Below, in pieces: positions 50,779 through 61,074 of a stretch of 64,000 bases of DNA. The position numbers and the translations under genes were made by a program. The stretch comes from Microbacterium sp. CFH 31415 (GTDB lineage: Bacteria > Actinomycetota > Actinomycetes > Actinomycetales > Microbacteriaceae): assembly GCF_022538185.1 (NCBI RefSeq), contig NZ_JAKYXC010000017.1, positions 1 to 64,000 of the forward strand, read 5' to 3'. Numbering within the stretch: the stretch's first letter is position 1; the number at the start of each line of letters is the position of its first letter. The notes below the pieces were generated by a model, which searched no databases, was not told where the DNA came from, and was given only the letters and a program-made list of their open reading frames with translations.

Positions 50779-51087
50779 TCAGCGCAGCGACAGCTCGGCG
50801 TCGACAGCCGCGACCAGGTCGTCGGGCACGACGTCTGGGAAGGTCTGCAGACCCTCGAGCACGGAGATGCGGTCGCCGACCTCGCGCATGATGGTCGAGA
50901 TGGGGACGTCCAGCGCCTCGGCCACGGACGCGAGGATCTCGCTGGAGGCTTCTTTCTGACCGCGCTCCACCTCGCTCAGATAGCCGAGGGCGACACTCGC
51001 GCGACTCGCGACCTGACGGAGGGTGCGACCCTTCTGCTGGCGGAAATCACGAAGCACTTCGCCGATCTCTTGACGTACCAGGATCAT
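50779..51087 (-). CDS. clgR: XRE family transcriptional regulator ClgR
   Basis: 102 aa. MILVRQEIGEVLRDFRQQKGRTLRQVA opens an XRE helix-turn-helix (about 9-65) with ASVALGYLSEVERGQKEASSEIL. The C-terminal tail is acidic. ClgR activates clp protease and stress genes in actinobacteria and is itself a Clp substrate. Its place beside cinA-pgsA-ftsK and recA is characteristic. The ATG at 51085-51087 is used; an upstream in-frame ATG is too distant. It ends 21 nt before the DUF3046 gene. Confidence 0.88.
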   Translation of the reverse strand: MILVRQEIGEVLRDFRQQKGRTLRQVASRASVALGYLSEVERGQKEASSEILASVAEALDVPISTIMREVGDRISVLEGLQTFPDVVPDDLVAAVDAELSLR

Positions 51088-51129
51088 GGTGGGCCCCCTC
51101 CTCACTTGTGATTCCGCTGTCCGGGGTGG

Positions 51130-51157
51130 ATAACAGTACCGCACCGGATGATGCCAA
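51130..51157 (-). promoter_or_regulatory. clgR: Candidate clgR promoter
   Basis: On the minus strand -35 TTGGCA (51152-51157) and -10 TGTTAT (51130-51135) are 16 bp apart, about 40 nt upstream of the clgR start. GGAGGGGG provides a ribosome site. ClgR often controls itself, but I did not find a clear ClgR box. Confidence 0.45.
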
Positions 51158-51231
51158 TCTAATCCCGCGAACTGGGGAATGGGTGGGAATCACCGAATGT
51201 AACCGAGAAGAAACCCGGTGTATTTCCGACG

Positions 51232-51708
51232 TCATCGACCGGTCGCGCGCAGCTCTGCGAGCACGAGTTCGAGCGCCCGACGGACCGACTCGGTCCGGAT
51301 GTCGGCCCGGGATCCTTCCAGACGGAAGGCCGACACCGCGCTCCCCTCCGGCGTCTCGACGGCGACGAACACCGTGCCCACGGGGTGGTCGCCTTGCGGA
51401 TCAGGCCCCGCGACTCCGGTCGTGGCCACGCCCACGTCGGCGCCGAGCACCCGCCGGGCGCCGGCGGCGAGCTGCTGCGCAACTCTCGCATCGACCGGTC
51501 CGGCGTCGGCGAGAAGCGCCTCATCGACACCGAGCGCACTGGCCTTCACATCGGTGGCGTAGGCCACCACGCCGCCGCGCACGTGCAGGGAAGCGCCGGG
51601 CACGTCGACGAGGGAGGCGACGACCAGCCCGCCGGTGAGGGACTCCGCCGTGCCGATCGTCCAGCCCCGGCGACCGAGAGTGTCGAGGACGTCGGAGGCG
51701 AGCGTCAC
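51232..51708 (-). CDS. CinA C-terminal domain protein (PncC-type amidohydrolase)
   Basis: 158 aa, only the C-terminal half of classic CinA. LGRRGWTIGTAESLTGGL (9-26) holds the conserved Ser-Thr block, and VGVATTGVAGPDPQGDHPVGTVFVAV lies near 91-116. Stand-alone versions deamidate NMN in pyridine nucleotide salvage. A GTG start overlaps the pgsA stop by 4 bp. Confidence 0.88.
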   Translation of the reverse strand: MTLASDVLDTLGRRGWTIGTAESLTGGLVVASLVDVPGASLHVRGGVVAYATDVKASALGVDEALLADAGPVDARVAQQLAAGARRVLGADVGVATTGVAGPDPQGDHPVGTVFVAVETPEGSAVSAFRLEGSRADIRTESVRRALELVLAELRATGR

Positions 51709-52277
51709 GCCGATCCCTTGGCCTTGCGTGCGCCGCGCGCCTCGGCGACCACGTAGTCGATGCCGCTGGCGATCGTCAGCAGCACGGCGATGGTCATCGC
51801 GATGCCGTTGACCCAGAAGATCCACTCTCCGACGAGCGTCCACAGCGGCAGCAGCGCGAGCGAAAGGGCGATCCCCTGCGCGAGCGTCTTCAGCTTGCCC
51901 ATCCACGCCGCCGCGACGACGTGATCGCTCGCGACGATGAGTCGATGCACTGTGATGCCGACCTCGCGGATGAGCACGATGATCGTGATCCACCACGGCA
52001 GTTCGGCAAGGATGGACAGTCCGATGAAGGCGAAACCGGTGAGCACCTTGTCGGCGATCGGATCGAGGAGCTTGCCCAGGTCGGTGACGATGTGGTGCTT
52101 GCGCGCGAGATAGCCGTCGACGCCGTCGGTGGCGATCGCGACGATGAAGAGCACCGCAGCCCACCAGCGCAGCGGGCCGTCCGTCCCACCGTCGGCAAGC
52201 AGCATCCACAGGAACACCGGCGCGCACAGGATGCGCACGATCGTGATCGTGTTGGGGAGCTGTCTCGGGATCGCCAT
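51705..52277 (-). CDS. pgsA: CDP-diacylglycerol-glycerol-3-phosphate 3-phosphatidyltransferase
   Basis: 190 aa membrane enzyme; first committed step to phosphatidylglycerol. The CDP-alcohol transferase signature D-x2-DG-x2-AR-x8-G-x3-D-x3-D is complete from D51 to D76. Four to six hydrophobic helices. It follows ftsK by 53 nt and overlaps the CinA-like gene. Confidence 0.93.
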   Translation of the reverse strand: MAIPRQLPNTITIVRILCAPVFLWMLLADGGTDGPLRWWAAVLFIVAIATDGVDGYLARKHHIVTDLGKLLDPIADKVLTGFAFIGLSILAELPWWITIIVLIREVGITVHRLIVASDHVVAAAWMGKLKTLAQGIALSLALLPLWTLVGEWIFWVNGIAMTIAVLLTIASGIDYVVAEARGARKAKGSA

Positions 52278-52330
52278 GCGCCGAGCCTATCGCCGTGGGG
52301 CGGCGGGGCCTGTGCGCCGGGCGACGCCGA

Positions 52331-55024
52331 TCACTCGCGGCCGGTCAGGCCCCACGCATCCTCATCGCCCTCGCTCTCGCTCTCGACGACCGGGTAGCCG
52401 TCGAACTGTGCGTCCACCGCATCGGCCCCGTACGGGTCGGCCGCGGGGCCGGCGGCGGCGGGCGCCTCGGGCACCTCGTCGCCGCGCAGGCGGGCGAGCA
52501 CCGCCGGCAGCTGATCGGGCGTGACCAGCACGTCGCGCGCCTTCGAGCCTTCGGAGGGGCCCACGATCTCGCGGGACTCGAGGAGGTCCATCAGGCGTCC
52601 GGCCTTGGCGAATCCGACGCGGAGCTTGCGCTGCAGCATCGAGGTCGAGCCGAACTGGGTCGACACGATCTGCTCCGCTGCCGCCAGCAGCAGCTCGAGG
52701 TCGTCACCGATGTCGGCGTCGATCTCCTTCTTCTCGGCCGCCACCTGCACGTCGTTGCGGTACTCGGGGCGCGCCTGGGCCGTGACGTGCTTGACGACCT
52801 TCTCGATCTCCTGCTCGCTGACCCACGCACCCTGGACGCGCAGCGCCTTCGACGCCCCCATCGGAAGGAACAGGCCGTCACCCTGGCCGATCAGGCGGTC
52901 GGCGCCGGGCTGATCGAGGATGACGCGCGAGTCGGTGACGCTCGTCACCGCGAACGCGAGACGCGACGGGACATTGGCCTTGATGAGGCCGGTCACGACG
53001 TCGACCGACGGCCGCTGGGTAGCCAGCACGAGGTGGATGCCGCTGGCACGGGCCAGCTGCGTGATGCGCACGATCGAGTCCTCGACGTCGCGCGGAGCCA
53101 CCATCATGAGGTCGGCGAGCTCGTCGACGACGACCAGCAGGTACGGGTACGGCTTGAGCACCCGCTCGCTGCCCGCGGGAAGCGTGATCTCGCCCGCCAC
53201 GACCGCCTTGTTGAAGTCGTCGATGTGACGGAAGCCGAACGACGCGAGGTCGTCGTACCGCATGTCCATCTCCTTCACGACCCACTGCAGCGCTTCAGCC
53301 GCCTTCTTGGGGTTCGTGATGATGGGCGTGATGAGATGCGGCACGCCCGCGTACGAAGTGAGCTCGACGCGCTTGGGGTCGATGAGCACCATGCGCACGT
53401 CGGCGGGCTTCGCACGCATCAGCAGGCTCGTGATCATCGAGTTCACGAAGCTGGACTTTCCCGAGCCTGTGGAGCCGGCGACCAGAAGGTGCGGCATCTT
53501 GGCGAGGTTGGCCACGACGTAGCCGCCGCCGACGTCCTTGCCGACGCCGATCGTCATGGGGTGCGTCGACTGCTGTGCGTTCTGCGAGCGCAGCACGTCG
53601 CCGAGGGTGACGATCTCGCGGTCGGTGTTGGGGATCTCGACGCCGATCGCGCTCTTGCCCGGGATGGGCGCGAGGATGCGCACCTCGTTCGAGGCGACGG
53701 CGTACGCGATGTTGTTGGTGAGCGCCGTGATGCGCTCCACCTTCACGCCGGGGCCGAGCGCGATCTCGTACTGCGTGACAGTGGGTCCGCGCGAGAACCC
53801 GGTGACGCGCGCATCGACGGAGAATTGCTCCAGCACACTCGTGATCGCCTTGACGGTGTCGTCGTTGGCCTGCGACCGCGCCACGTGGGGCGTGCCCTGG
53901 GCGAGGGCGTTGACCGACGGCAGGCGATAGGGGGCGCTGGGCGCCGCGGGCGAGGCATCCGAGCCGATTCCCGTCAGCCCGGGCAGCACGCCGTCTTCGA
54001 GCGGATCGACGCTGTCGTCGCGGAGCGACGTGCTCGACGCCTTCGACGCCGCGGCGACGATGGAGGGATCGATGACCTCGGTGAGCGCGTCGGCCGTGAC
54101 CGGCGGGACCGGCGGAGCCGGCGGCTCGAGCACCTGGTCGAAGCCGCCCTGCACGGCTCCCGGCGTCAGGAGCGCCGTGAGGTCGTCCGACCCGAGGGTG
54201 CCCTCGGGATCCTGCTCGCGTCCGGTCCTGTTGCGCCGCCACCAGGGCAGGGCAGGATCGGTGCCGTCATCGTCGGAGACGGATGCCGCGGCATCCGCGT
54301 CGGTCTGCGGGGTGCGCGGCTCGGCGTCGAACATCCACGCATAGAGCTCACCCAGACGGCGGCCGATGCGGTTCGGCGGGGTCTTGGTGATGATCAGCAC
54401 GCTGAGCACGGCCAGCAGCGAGAGCGCGATGTAGGCGCCGACGTCGGTGAGGACGAAGGCGAGCGGCTCGCCCGCCATCCAGCCGAACAGGCCGCCGGCC
54501 TCGCTGAGCGCCGGCAGTCCCTGCCTCGGCTGGGGGCGGCCGCCGGCGACGTGGCAGAAGCCCGCGATCGTGACGATCAGCAGGCCGAACCCGATGCCGA
54601 TGCGGCCGTTGTCGTGCACCGACGACGGGTGCCGGAACATCCAGCCCGCGAGGAACAGCAGGAGCACCGGCAGGATGAACGCCTCTCGGCCGATGAGCCC
54701 GCCGACGGAGTAGGCGCTGATCGTCGCCGCGACGTCGCTGCCGATGAAGAACCACTCGTTGACGGCACCCGCGACGGCGAGCAGCACCAGCAGGAACGGG
54801 AAGCCGTCGCGGCGCTGGTCCTTCTCGAGCGTCTCGGGGCCGAACGCCCGGAACAGCGCACCCGTGGCGTGAGCCAGGCCAAGCCACGCGCGCACGATGA
54901 CGGGCGGCTTCTCGGCGTCGCCGACGTACCGCTTCGGCGCCGGTTCGGGCTTCTTGGCGCGCGACGAGGACGCCCCGCGCGCAGGCGTGCGGCCGTTCTT
55001 GGTCGGGGTGGTGCTCCTGGCCAT
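52331..55024 (-). CDS. ftsK: DNA translocase FtsK
   Basis: 897 aa. After a basic N-terminus (1-35) come about four membrane helices (about 70-190), a long Ala/Asp/Pro linker (about 215-390), then the motor with alpha/beta domains. Walker A is [11 protein letters not shown] (about 518-528) and Walker [12 protein letters not shown] (about 635-645). The C-terminal gamma winged helix is around 805-860, ending in [17 protein letters not shown]. It coordinates chromosome segregation with septation. A palindromic 18-bp D-A-A-A-S codon run lies at 54280-54297. Confidence 0.95.
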   Translation of the reverse strand: MARSTTPTKNGRTPARGASSSRAKKPEPAPKRYVGDAEKPPVIVRAWLGLAHATGALFRAFGPETLEKDQRRDGFPFLLVLLAVAGAVNEWFFIGSDVAATISAYSVGGLIGREAFILPVLLLFLAGWMFRHPSSVHDNGRIGIGFGLLIVTIAGFCHVAGGRPQPRQGLPALSEAGGLFGWMAGEPLAFVLTDVGAYIALSLLAVLSVLIITKTPPNRIGRRLGELYAWMFDAEPRTPQTDADAAASVSDDDGTDPALPWWRRNRTGREQDPEGTLGSDDLTALLTPGAVQGGFDQVLEPPAPPVPPVTADALTEVIDPSIVAAASKASSTSLRDDSVDPLEDGVLPGLTGIGSDASPAAPSAPYRLPSVNALAQGTPHVARSQANDDTVKAITSVLEQFSVDARVTGFSRGPTVTQYEIALGPGVKVERITALTNNIAYAVASNEVRILAPIPGKSAIGVEIPNTDREIVTLGDVLRSQNAQQSTHPMTIGVGKDVGGGYVVANLAKMPHLLVAGSTGSGKSSFVNSMITSLLMRAKPADVRMVLIDPKRVELTSYAGVPHLITPIITNPKKAAEALQWVVKEMDMRYDDLASFGFRHIDDFNKAVVAGEITLPAGSERVLKPYPYLLVVVDELADLMMVAPRDVEDSIVRITQLARASGIHLVLATQRPSVDVVTGLIKANVPSRLAFAVTSVTDSRVILDQPGADRLIGQGDGLFLPMGASKALRVQGAWVSEQEIEKVVKHVTAQARPEYRNDVQVAAEKKEIDADIGDDLELLLAAAEQIVSTQFGSTSMLQRKLRVGFAKAGRLMDLLESREIVGPSEGSKARDVLVTPDQLPAVLARLRGDEVPEAPAAAGPAADPYGADAVDAQFDGYPVVESESEGDEDAWGLTGRE

Positions 55025-55088
55025 CCCCCCACGGTAGGCGGCCGCGCCGACTTTTCCGCGGAACCACGCGGCGGAGTGGGCCGGTCGA

Positions 55089-55586
55089 TCAGCGCAGGCG
55101 CTTGACCATCGTGTCGCGGCCGTGGCCGGCCGAGGTCACCGCGAAGCCCTCGCTGCGGTACAGCGTCGTCGCGAAGTTGCCGCGCTCCACGCTCAGGCTG
55201 ATGCGGGCGAAGCCCTGGGCCCGCGCGTGGTCGCACAGCCGCTGCAGGAGGGCGCGGCCGACGCCGTGCGCGCGCCAGATCGGTCGGACTCCGATGATGA
55301 GTTCGGGCACGCCGGTGCCGACGTAGCCGAATCCAGGGTCCGTGCGCGGCAGCATCCGGTACCACGCGGCGCCGATCGGCTCGTCGTTCGCGTCGACCGC
55401 GACGAAACCGGCGTCGCCCGGCTGCTTCCACCCCGTGACGTAGCGGCTGTGATCGGAGTCGGTGATCAGCTGGTGCTTCGGCCGCGCCGCGCCCGGCCTC
55501 CAGTTCGCCGCTTCGACGACCATGTCGCCCAGGAACGTGCCGTCCGCCTGCGTGGCTTCGCGAACGCGGAAGGCAGCGGGTGGCAT
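55089..55586 (-). CDS. GNAT family acetyltransferase
   Basis: 165 aa GNAT domain: [17 protein letters not shown] at the start, [18 protein letters not shown] (about 106-123) for acetyl-CoA, and [17 protein letters not shown] near the end. The centre contains [18 protein letters not shown]. Substrate unknown. The ATG at 55584-55586 is chosen where homology begins. It lies 64 nt from ftsK and 74 nt from rnj. Confidence 0.85.
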   Translation of the reverse strand: MPPAAFRVREATQADGTFLGDMVVEAANWRPGAARPKHQLITDSDHSRYVTGWKQPGDAGFVAVDANDEPIGAAWYRMLPRTDPGFGYVGTGVPELIIGVRPIWRAHGVGRALLQRLCDHARAQGFARISLSVERGNFATTLYRSEGFAVTSAGHGRDTMVKRLR

Positions 55587-55660
55587 GACGCGAGTGTAGC
55601 GATGGTGTGCGGATGCCTCGTCCCGCCTCTGCGGCGTGGGAAGCGGCATCCGCTCGTCGT

Positions 55661-57337
55661 TCAGGCCTCGATGACGAGCGGCACGATCATCGGCCGGCGA
55701 CGCAGCGACTGGTTCACCCAGCGGCCGATCGTGCGGCGGACGACCTGCGAGAGGGCGTGCGAGTCGCGTACGCCCGACTTCGCCGCCTCGGCGAGCGCCG
55801 CGGCGATCTTGGGCTTGACCGCGTCGAACACGGAGTCGTCCTCGGCGAAGCCGCGCGCGTGGATCTCGGGCCCGGAGATGATGTTGCCCGTCGACGCGTC
55901 CACGACGACGATGACCGAGATGAAGCCCTCCTCGCCCAGGATGCGGCGGTCCTTGAGGTCGGCGTCGGTGATCTCGCCCACCGTCGAGCCGTCGACGTAG
56001 ACGAAGCCCAGATCCAGCTGACCGGCGACCTGCACGTCGCCGTTCTTGAGGTCGATGACGGTGCCGTTCTCGGCGAGGATCGTGCGGTCGGGATCGATGC
56101 CGGTGTCCTGGGCGAGCCGGGCGTTGGCCATGAGGTGGCGGTACTCGCCGTGGATGGGGAGCACGTTCCTCGGCTTGAGGATGTTGTAGCAGTAGAGCAG
56201 CTCGCCGGCGGCGGCATGGCCCGACACGTGCACCTTCGCGTTGCCCTTGTGCACGACGTTCGCGCCGAGCTTGGTCAGCCCGTCGATCACGCGGTAGACG
56301 GCGTTCTCATTGCCGGGGATGAGGCTGGAGGCGAGGATCACGGTATCGCCGGGACCGGGCTCGATCGCGTGGTCGAGGTTGGCCATGCGGCTGAGGACGG
56401 CCATCGGCTCGCCCTGCGAGCCCGTCGACATGTAGACGATGCGGTCGTCGGGCAGATCGCGCGCCTTCTTGTAGTCGATGAGCACGTTCTCGGGCACGTT
56501 CAGGTAGCCCAGGTCTTCCGCGATCGTCATGTTTCGCAGCATGCTGCGGCCGAGGAGCGCCACCCGGCGGCCGTGCGCGGCCGCGGCATCCAGCACCTGC
56601 TGCACGCGGTGGACGTGGCTCGAGAAGCTCGCGACGATGACGCGGCGCGGAGAATTGCCGATCACCTGGTCGAGCACCGGACCGATGGAGCGTTCGAGCG
56701 GGGTGAAGCCCGGCACATCGGCGTTCGTCGAGTCGACGAGGAACAGGTCGACGCCCTCCTCGCCGAGGCGCGCGAACGCACGAAGATCGGTGAGGCGGCC
56801 GTCGAGCGGCAGCTGGTCCATCTTGAAGTCGCCGGTCGCGAGCACGAGGCCCGCCGGGGTGCGGATGGCGACGGCGAGCGCGTCCGGGATCGAGTGGTTG
56901 ACCGCGATGAACTCGAGGTCGAACGGTCCGAGGTTCTCCCGCTGCCCCTCCGCGACGGTGAGGCTGTACGGCTTGATCCGGTGCTCTTTGAGCTTCGCCT
57001 CGGTGAGGGCGAGCGTCAGCCCCGAGCCGACGATCGGGATGTCGGACTTCAGCTTGAGGAGGTATGGCACGGCGCCGATGTGGTCTTCGTGACCGTGGGT
57101 GAGCACCACTCCGACGATGTCGTCGAGGCGGCTCTTGATCGGCTCGAAGTCGGGGAGGATCAGGTCCACGCCGGGCTGGTGCTCCTCGGGGAACAGCACA
57201 CCGCAGTCGACGACGAGCAGCTTGCCGCCGTACTCGAACACGGTCATGTTGCGGCCGACCTCGCCGAGGCCGCCGAGTGGAGTGATCCGGAGGGTGCCCT
57301 GCTCGAGTGCGGGCGGGTCGAAGGGGGTGGTGGGCAT
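55661..57337 (-). CDS. rnj: Ribonuclease J
   Basis: 558 aa metallo-beta-lactamase/beta-CASP RNase with 5'-exo and endonuclease activity. THGHEDHIG (80-88) is the zinc motif; GDFKMDQ and SGHAAAGEL are later ligands, and HGEYRHL is typical. The start MPTTPFDPP at 57335-57337 has TGAGGAGG upstream. Together with dapA (79 nt upstream) it forms a conserved dapA-rnj pair. Between them lies a perfect 7-bp hairpin. Confidence 0.95.
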   Translation of the reverse strand: MPTTPFDPPALEQGTLRITPLGGLGEVGRNMTVFEYGGKLLVVDCGVLFPEEHQPGVDLILPDFEPIKSRLDDIVGVVLTHGHEDHIGAVPYLLKLKSDIPIVGSGLTLALTEAKLKEHRIKPYSLTVAEGQRENLGPFDLEFIAVNHSIPDALAVAIRTPAGLVLATGDFKMDQLPLDGRLTDLRAFARLGEEGVDLFLVDSTNADVPGFTPLERSIGPVLDQVIGNSPRRVIVASFSSHVHRVQQVLDAAAAHGRRVALLGRSMLRNMTIAEDLGYLNVPENVLIDYKKARDLPDDRIVYMSTGSQGEPMAVLSRMANLDHAIEPGPGDTVILASSLIPGNENAVYRVIDGLTKLGANVVHKGNAKVHVSGHAAAGELLYCYNILKPRNVLPIHGEYRHLMANARLAQDTGIDPDRTILAENGTVIDLKNGDVQVAGQLDLGFVYVDGSTVGEITDADLKDRRILGEEGFISVIVVVDASTGNIISGPEIHARGFAEDDSVFDAVKPKIAAALAEAAKSGVRDSHALSQVVRRTIGRWVNQSLRRRPMIVPLVIEA

Positions 57338-57351
57338 GGTCAGCCTCCTCA

Positions 57352-57367
57352 GGGCGCCGAGGCGCCC
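57352..57367 (-). other. Intercistronic hairpin between dapA and rnj
   Basis: GGGCGCC-GA-GGCGCCC is a perfect 7-bp stem with a 2-nt loop on the plus strand (TC on the minus strand) just upstream of the rnj ribosome site. It could mark processing, possibly by RNase J itself, or attenuate rnj relative to dapA. Confidence 0.4.
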
Positions 57368-57416
57368 CTTCGCTTGTGTCGCCGTCGCCCGGATGCGGGC
57401 AGGTCGGCGCGCGTGG

Positions 57417-58394
57417 TCATCTCGTGGTGCCCGACACCTTCGGCAGCGCGCCGCCGGCGGCGGCGTTGCGGTCGGGCCGGAAGTTGGAGAAGTCGGCGCC
57501 GGGCACACCGACGACGAGCGCCAGCTCGTCCTCGATCTTCGCGGCCTCCCACTCCTCGGGACCGACAAGCGGCAGCCGCACGCGCGGGCTGCCGATGCGG
57601 CCGAGGCCGTGCAGGATGTACTTCGCCGAGACGGTGCCCGGCACGTGCGTCATGACCGCGCGCACGAGCGGCTCGAGTCGCTTGTGCTCGGCGGTGGCGG
57701 CCGTGAGGTCGCCCGCGTTCACGGCGTCGACGATCGCGCGGTACGGCGCGGGGGCGATGTTGGCGGTGACGCCGATGAGTCCGGTCGCCCCGATCGAGAG
57801 GTGCGGCAGCACGTTGGCGTCGTCGCCGGAGAAGTACAGCAGGTCGGTCTGGTTCAGCACTCGGCTGACCTCGCTGAAGTCTCCCTTGGCGTCTTTGATC
57901 GCGAGGATGTTCGGGTGCTTGGCCAGGCGCAGGATCGTCTCGTACTTGATGGGCACGCCGGTGCGACCGGGGATGTCGTAGAGGATGACCGGCAGGTCGG
58001 TGGCGTCGGCGACGAGCCGGAAGTGGGTCAGGATGCCCGCCTGGGTGGGCTTGTTGTAGTACGGCGTGACGATCATGATGCCGTCGGCGCCGGCCTTCTC
58101 GCTGGCCTTGTAGAGCTCGATGGCGTGCGCTGTCTCGTTGGAGCCGCCGCCCGTGATGATCTTGGCTCGGCCGGCCGCGACATCCTTCCCCACCTCCACC
58201 AACCGGATCTTCTCGGCGTCGGTCAGGGTGGAGGTCTCACCCGTGGTGCCCGTGACGACGATGCCGTCGGCTCCTGCGGTGATGACGTCGTCGATGTGCT
58301 TCTCGACAGCGGGCCAATCGACTTCGCCGTCCGCCGTCATCGGTGTGACGAGCGCGACGAGAACCTGTCCGAATGGGTTGCCCGTGTGCGTCAT
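57417..58394 (-). CDS. dapA: 4-hydroxy-tetrahydrodipicolinate synthase
   Basis: 325 aa TIM barrel; condenses pyruvate with aspartate semialdehyde, the first step of the DAP branch. GTTGETSTL near 49-57 carries the Thr of the proton relay, Y139 is in LYDIPGRTG, and the Schiff-base Lys is K167 in LAIKDAKGD. Start ATG at 58394. Confidence 0.96.
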   Translation of the reverse strand: MTHTGNPFGQVLVALVTPMTADGEVDWPAVEKHIDDVITAGADGIVVTGTTGETSTLTDAEKIRLVEVGKDVAAGRAKIITGGGSNETAHAIELYKASEKAGADGIMIVTPYYNKPTQAGILTHFRLVADATDLPVILYDIPGRTGVPIKYETILRLAKHPNILAIKDAKGDFSEVSRVLNQTDLLYFSGDDANVLPHLSIGATGLIGVTANIAPAPYRAIVDAVNAGDLTAATAEHKRLEPLVRAVMTHVPGTVSAKYILHGLGRIGSPRVRLPLVGPEEWEAAKIEDELALVVGVPGADFSNFRPDRNAAAGGALPKVSGTTR

Positions 58395-58434
58395 GGACCC
58401 AGGCTATCGGGATGCCGCCTCCGGCGCCGCGTCG

Positions 58435-59199
58435 TCAGCGCCCGGTGGCAGCCGCCCGGGCGACCAGGCGGGCGGGTGCGAGGCGGCTCGCCGTCACGAG
58501 CAGCTTGTATTTCGCCGACGGCACCGAGACCGCCTTGCCCCGGGCGGCGTCGCGCAGCGAGGCGGCGACGACCGTGCGTGCATCCAGCCACATCCAGTCG
58601 GGAACGCCCTCCTTCCCCGGCGGGAGTCCGGCCCGTTCGTGGAAGTTGGTGTGCGTGAAGCCCGGGCAGACGGCGGTCATGGTCACGCCGCGGGCTGCGT
58701 ACGCGCCGTTGGCCCAGCGGCTGAAGCTGATCAGCCAGCCCTTGCACGCCCCGTACGTCGAGCGGGGGGTGAAACCCGCCACGGACGCGACATTGAGGAT
58801 GCGGCCGTGACCGCGGGCCAGCATCGGTCCGAGGGCGGCGTGGCTCAGCCGCATGGGCACCTCGACGTGGAGGTCGAGGTGACGCACCTCGTCTTCGATG
58901 TCGTTGCGCTCGAACGCCAGCGGAAGGCCGAAGCCCGCGTTGTTCACGAGCATCTCGATCGGCCGGTCGGGGTCCGTGAGGCGCCGCTCCACCTTCTCGC
59001 GCTGCCGCGGCGAGAGCAGGTCGGCCGCGAGCACCTCGACGCCGACGCGGTGCCGCGTGCGCAGCGTCCCTGCGAGCTCGTCGAGGGCGGCGCGGTCGCG
59101 GGCCACCAGCACGAGGTCGGCGCCCATCGCCGCGAGCTGGCGCGCGTATTCCGCGCCGAGGCCCGAGCTCGCGCCCGTGATCATCGCCGTCTTCGCCAT
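58435..59199 (-). CDS. Short-chain dehydrogenase/reductase
   Basis: 254 aa classical SDR. TGASSGLG (8-15) binds the cofactor, NNAGFG follows near 85-90, catalytic Ser is in ASVAGF and the YxxxK is YGACK near 154-158. Substrate is not evident. It ends 40 nt before dapA and starts 10 nt from the folA stop. Confidence 0.9.
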   Translation of the reverse strand: MAKTAMITGASSGLGAEYARQLAAMGADLVLVARDRAALDELAGTLRTRHRVGVEVLAADLLSPRQREKVERRLTDPDRPIEMLVNNAGFGLPLAFERNDIEDEVRHLDLHVEVPMRLSHAALGPMLARGHGRILNVASVAGFTPRSTYGACKGWLISFSRWANGAYAARGVTMTAVCPGFTHTNFHERAGLPPGKEGVPDWMWLDARTVVAASLRDAARGKAVSVPSAKYKLLVTASRLAPARLVARAAATGR

Positions 59200-59209
59200 G
59201 CGCGACAGC

Positions 59210-59722
59210 CTAAGACGCGCGCGCGAGACGGAGGAATCGGTAGCGGATGCCGCTGCTCGACGTGTGCCAGCCCTCATCGGGGTCGATCGACTCGACTGCC
59301 CAGCCGGCTCGGTCTGGAGCGAACGTGTCGCCGTCGACTTCGGCGTCGAGCTCCGTGACCTCGAGCCGGTCGGCCGACGCGATGCTCTCGCGGAAGAGCT
59401 CACCGCCGCCGATGATCCAGATCCACTCGGGGGTCGCGGCATCCGTCACCGCGGCCATCGCATCGTCGAGCGACCCCGCCCGCTGCGCGCCCTCGGCGCT
59501 CCAGGCCCCGTTGCGGGTGACGACGATGTTGCGCCGTCCCGGGAGCGGCCGGAACCGCTCGGGCAGCGACTCCCACGTGCGGCGGCCCATCACGACCGGC
59601 GCGCCCGAGGTCACCTCTTTGAAGTGCGCGAGGTCTTCGGGCACGTGCCACGGCATGCCGCCGTCGGCCCCGATCACCCCGCCGTGCGCTTCGGCCCAGA
59701 CCAGGCCGATGCGTGACGTCAT
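59210..59722 (-). CDS. folA: Dihydrofolate reductase
   Basis: 170 aa. [30 protein letters not shown] carries the substrate Asp/Glu (PED), [12 protein letters not shown] and GGGELFRES bind NADPH. It regenerates THF used up by thymidylate synthase. The start overlaps the thyA stop by 4 bp, so thyA-folA are coupled. Confidence 0.95.
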   Translation of the reverse strand: MTSRIGLVWAEAHGGVIGADGGMPWHVPEDLAHFKEVTSGAPVVMGRRTWESLPERFRPLPGRRNIVVTRNGAWSAEGAQRAGSLDDAMAAVTDAATPEWIWIIGGGELFRESIASADRLEVTELDAEVDGDTFAPDRAGWAVESIDPDEGWHTSSSGIRYRFLRLARAS

Positions 59723-60528
59723 ACCGCGACCGCCCCGCGGATCGCCGGGTGGTGCTGGTAGTCCTCGATGACGAAGTCCTCGTACGTGTAGTCGAAGATC
59801 GTCTCGGGCTTCCGAGCGAAGCGGAAGGTCGGGTAGGGGTAAGGCTCGCGCGTGAGCTGCTCGCGCACCTGCTCGACGTGATTGTCGTAGATGTGGCAGT
59901 CGCCGCCGGTCCAGACGAAGTCGCCCGGCTCGAGGCCGGTCTGCTGCGCGACCATGAGGGTGAGCAGGGCGTATGAGGCGATGTTGAACGGCACGCCGAG
60001 GAACAGGTCGGCACTGCGCTGGTACAGCTGGCACGACAGGCGACCGTCGGCGACGTAGAACTGGAACATCGCGTGGCACGGCGCGAGGGCCATGTCGGGG
60101 ATGTCGGCCGGGTTCCACGCCGACACCATCAGCCGACGGGAGTCGGGGTTCGATCGGATCTGCTCGATCACCTGGGAGATCTGGTCGATGTGCGCGCCGC
60201 CGGGCGTGGGCCACGAGCGCCACTGCACGCCGTACACGGGACCGAGCTCGCCGTCGGCGTCGGCCCATTCGTCCCAGATGGTCACGCCGTTGTCCTGCAG
60301 CCATCGCACGTTGGACTCGCCGCGAAGGAACCACAGCAGCTCGTAGGCGATGGACTTGAAGTGCACCCGCTTGGTCGTGACCAGGGGGAAGCCCTGCGAC
60401 AGATCGAAGCGGATCTGGCGCCCGAACGCACTGGTCGTCCCCGTTCCGGTGCGGTCGTCCTTGTGGGTGCCATGCTCGAGCACATCGCGCAGGAGGTCCT
60501 CGTAAGGGGTGGGGATCGCCGTCGTCAC
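59719..60528 (-). CDS. thyA: Thymidylate synthase
   Basis: 269 aa folate-dependent ThyA. The nucleophile Cys is in [10 protein letters not shown] near 147-156 and the RTGTG block near 27-31 binds phosphate; [13 protein letters not shown] and DCHIYDNH are diagnostic. GTG at 60526-60528 is preferred over an upstream GTG (60535-60537), since the latter overlaps the -10 TATCGT (60536-60541), which sits 7 nt before the chosen start. Confidence 0.94.
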   Translation of the reverse strand: MTTAIPTPYEDLLRDVLEHGTHKDDRTGTGTTSAFGRQIRFDLSQGFPLVTTKRVHFKSIAYELLWFLRGESNVRWLQDNGVTIWDEWADADGELGPVYGVQWRSWPTPGGAHIDQISQVIEQIRSNPDSRRLMVSAWNPADIPDMALAPCHAMFQFYVADGRLSCQLYQRSADLFLGVPFNIASYALLTLMVAQQTGLEPGDFVWTGGDCHIYDNHVEQVREQLTREPYPYPTFRFARKPETIFDYTYEDFVIEDYQHHPAIRGAVAV

Positions 60529-60636
60529 GGCTGCCACGATACCCGCGCCCTCCCCCAGCGGCGTCTGTTACGCCAGGAGCGTCATAATCACGGCATCCGG
60601 TATCCATTCAGCTGAACGGGAATACCCTGATCAGTT

Positions 60637-61074
60637 GTGAACCTCGTCACCGCCTTCGTCGCCATCGCCGCGCTCCTCGCGCTGACGGTGGCCCTGGGCG
60701 TCTATCTGCGCTGGCGCCAGTCGCGTCCGCAGCGTCACATCCTCCACGAGGTCGTCGAGCCCGAGCGGCTCGGCGCGGACGGTCTCGGCGAGGTGGCTAC
60801 GCTGCTGCAGTTCAGCACCGAGCTGTGCGCCCGCTGCCCCGGTGTGCACCGCACGCTGTCGAGCATCGCCGACGCGCACGAGGGCGTCCGCCACCTCGAC
60901 GTCGACCTCACGCACCGGCCCGACATCGCGAAGCACTTCCACGTCCTGCAGACGCCCACCACGCTCGTCCTCGACAGGGACGGCGTCATCCAGACCCGCT
61001 TCGGCGGCACCCCGAGCCGTGACGTGCTCGAGCTCGAACTGAACCGGCTCACGGCGGAGGACGCGCATGTCTGA
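60637..61074 (+). CDS. Membrane-anchored thioredoxin-like protein
   Basis: 145 aa. An N-terminal helix (3-24) anchors a thioredoxin fold with C64-A-R-C67 in place of the usual WCGPC, followed by LDVDLTHRPDIAKHFHVLQTPTTLVLD with the cis-Pro. It starts at GTG 60637, with TACCCT 8 nt upstream. Its stop overlaps the DUF4395 gene by 8 bp; thioredoxin-DUF4395 pairs are recurrent, probably a redox unit in the membrane. Confidence 0.85.
   Translation: MNLVTAFVAIAALLALTVALGVYLRWRQSRPQRHILHEVVEPERLGADGLGEVATLLQFSTELCARCPGVHRTLSSIADAHEGVRHLDVDLTHRPDIAKHFHVLQTPTTLVLDRDGVIQTRFGGTPSRDVLELELNRLTAEDAHV

Noticed and set aside
52295-55105. 936-codon open frame on the plus strand opposite ftsK, and similar long antisense frames at 784-2874 and 5940-8492
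   Set aside because: They mirror well-supported genes on the other strand, have skewed compositions rich in Arg, His and Gly, and match no family; such frames are expected in GC-rich DNA.
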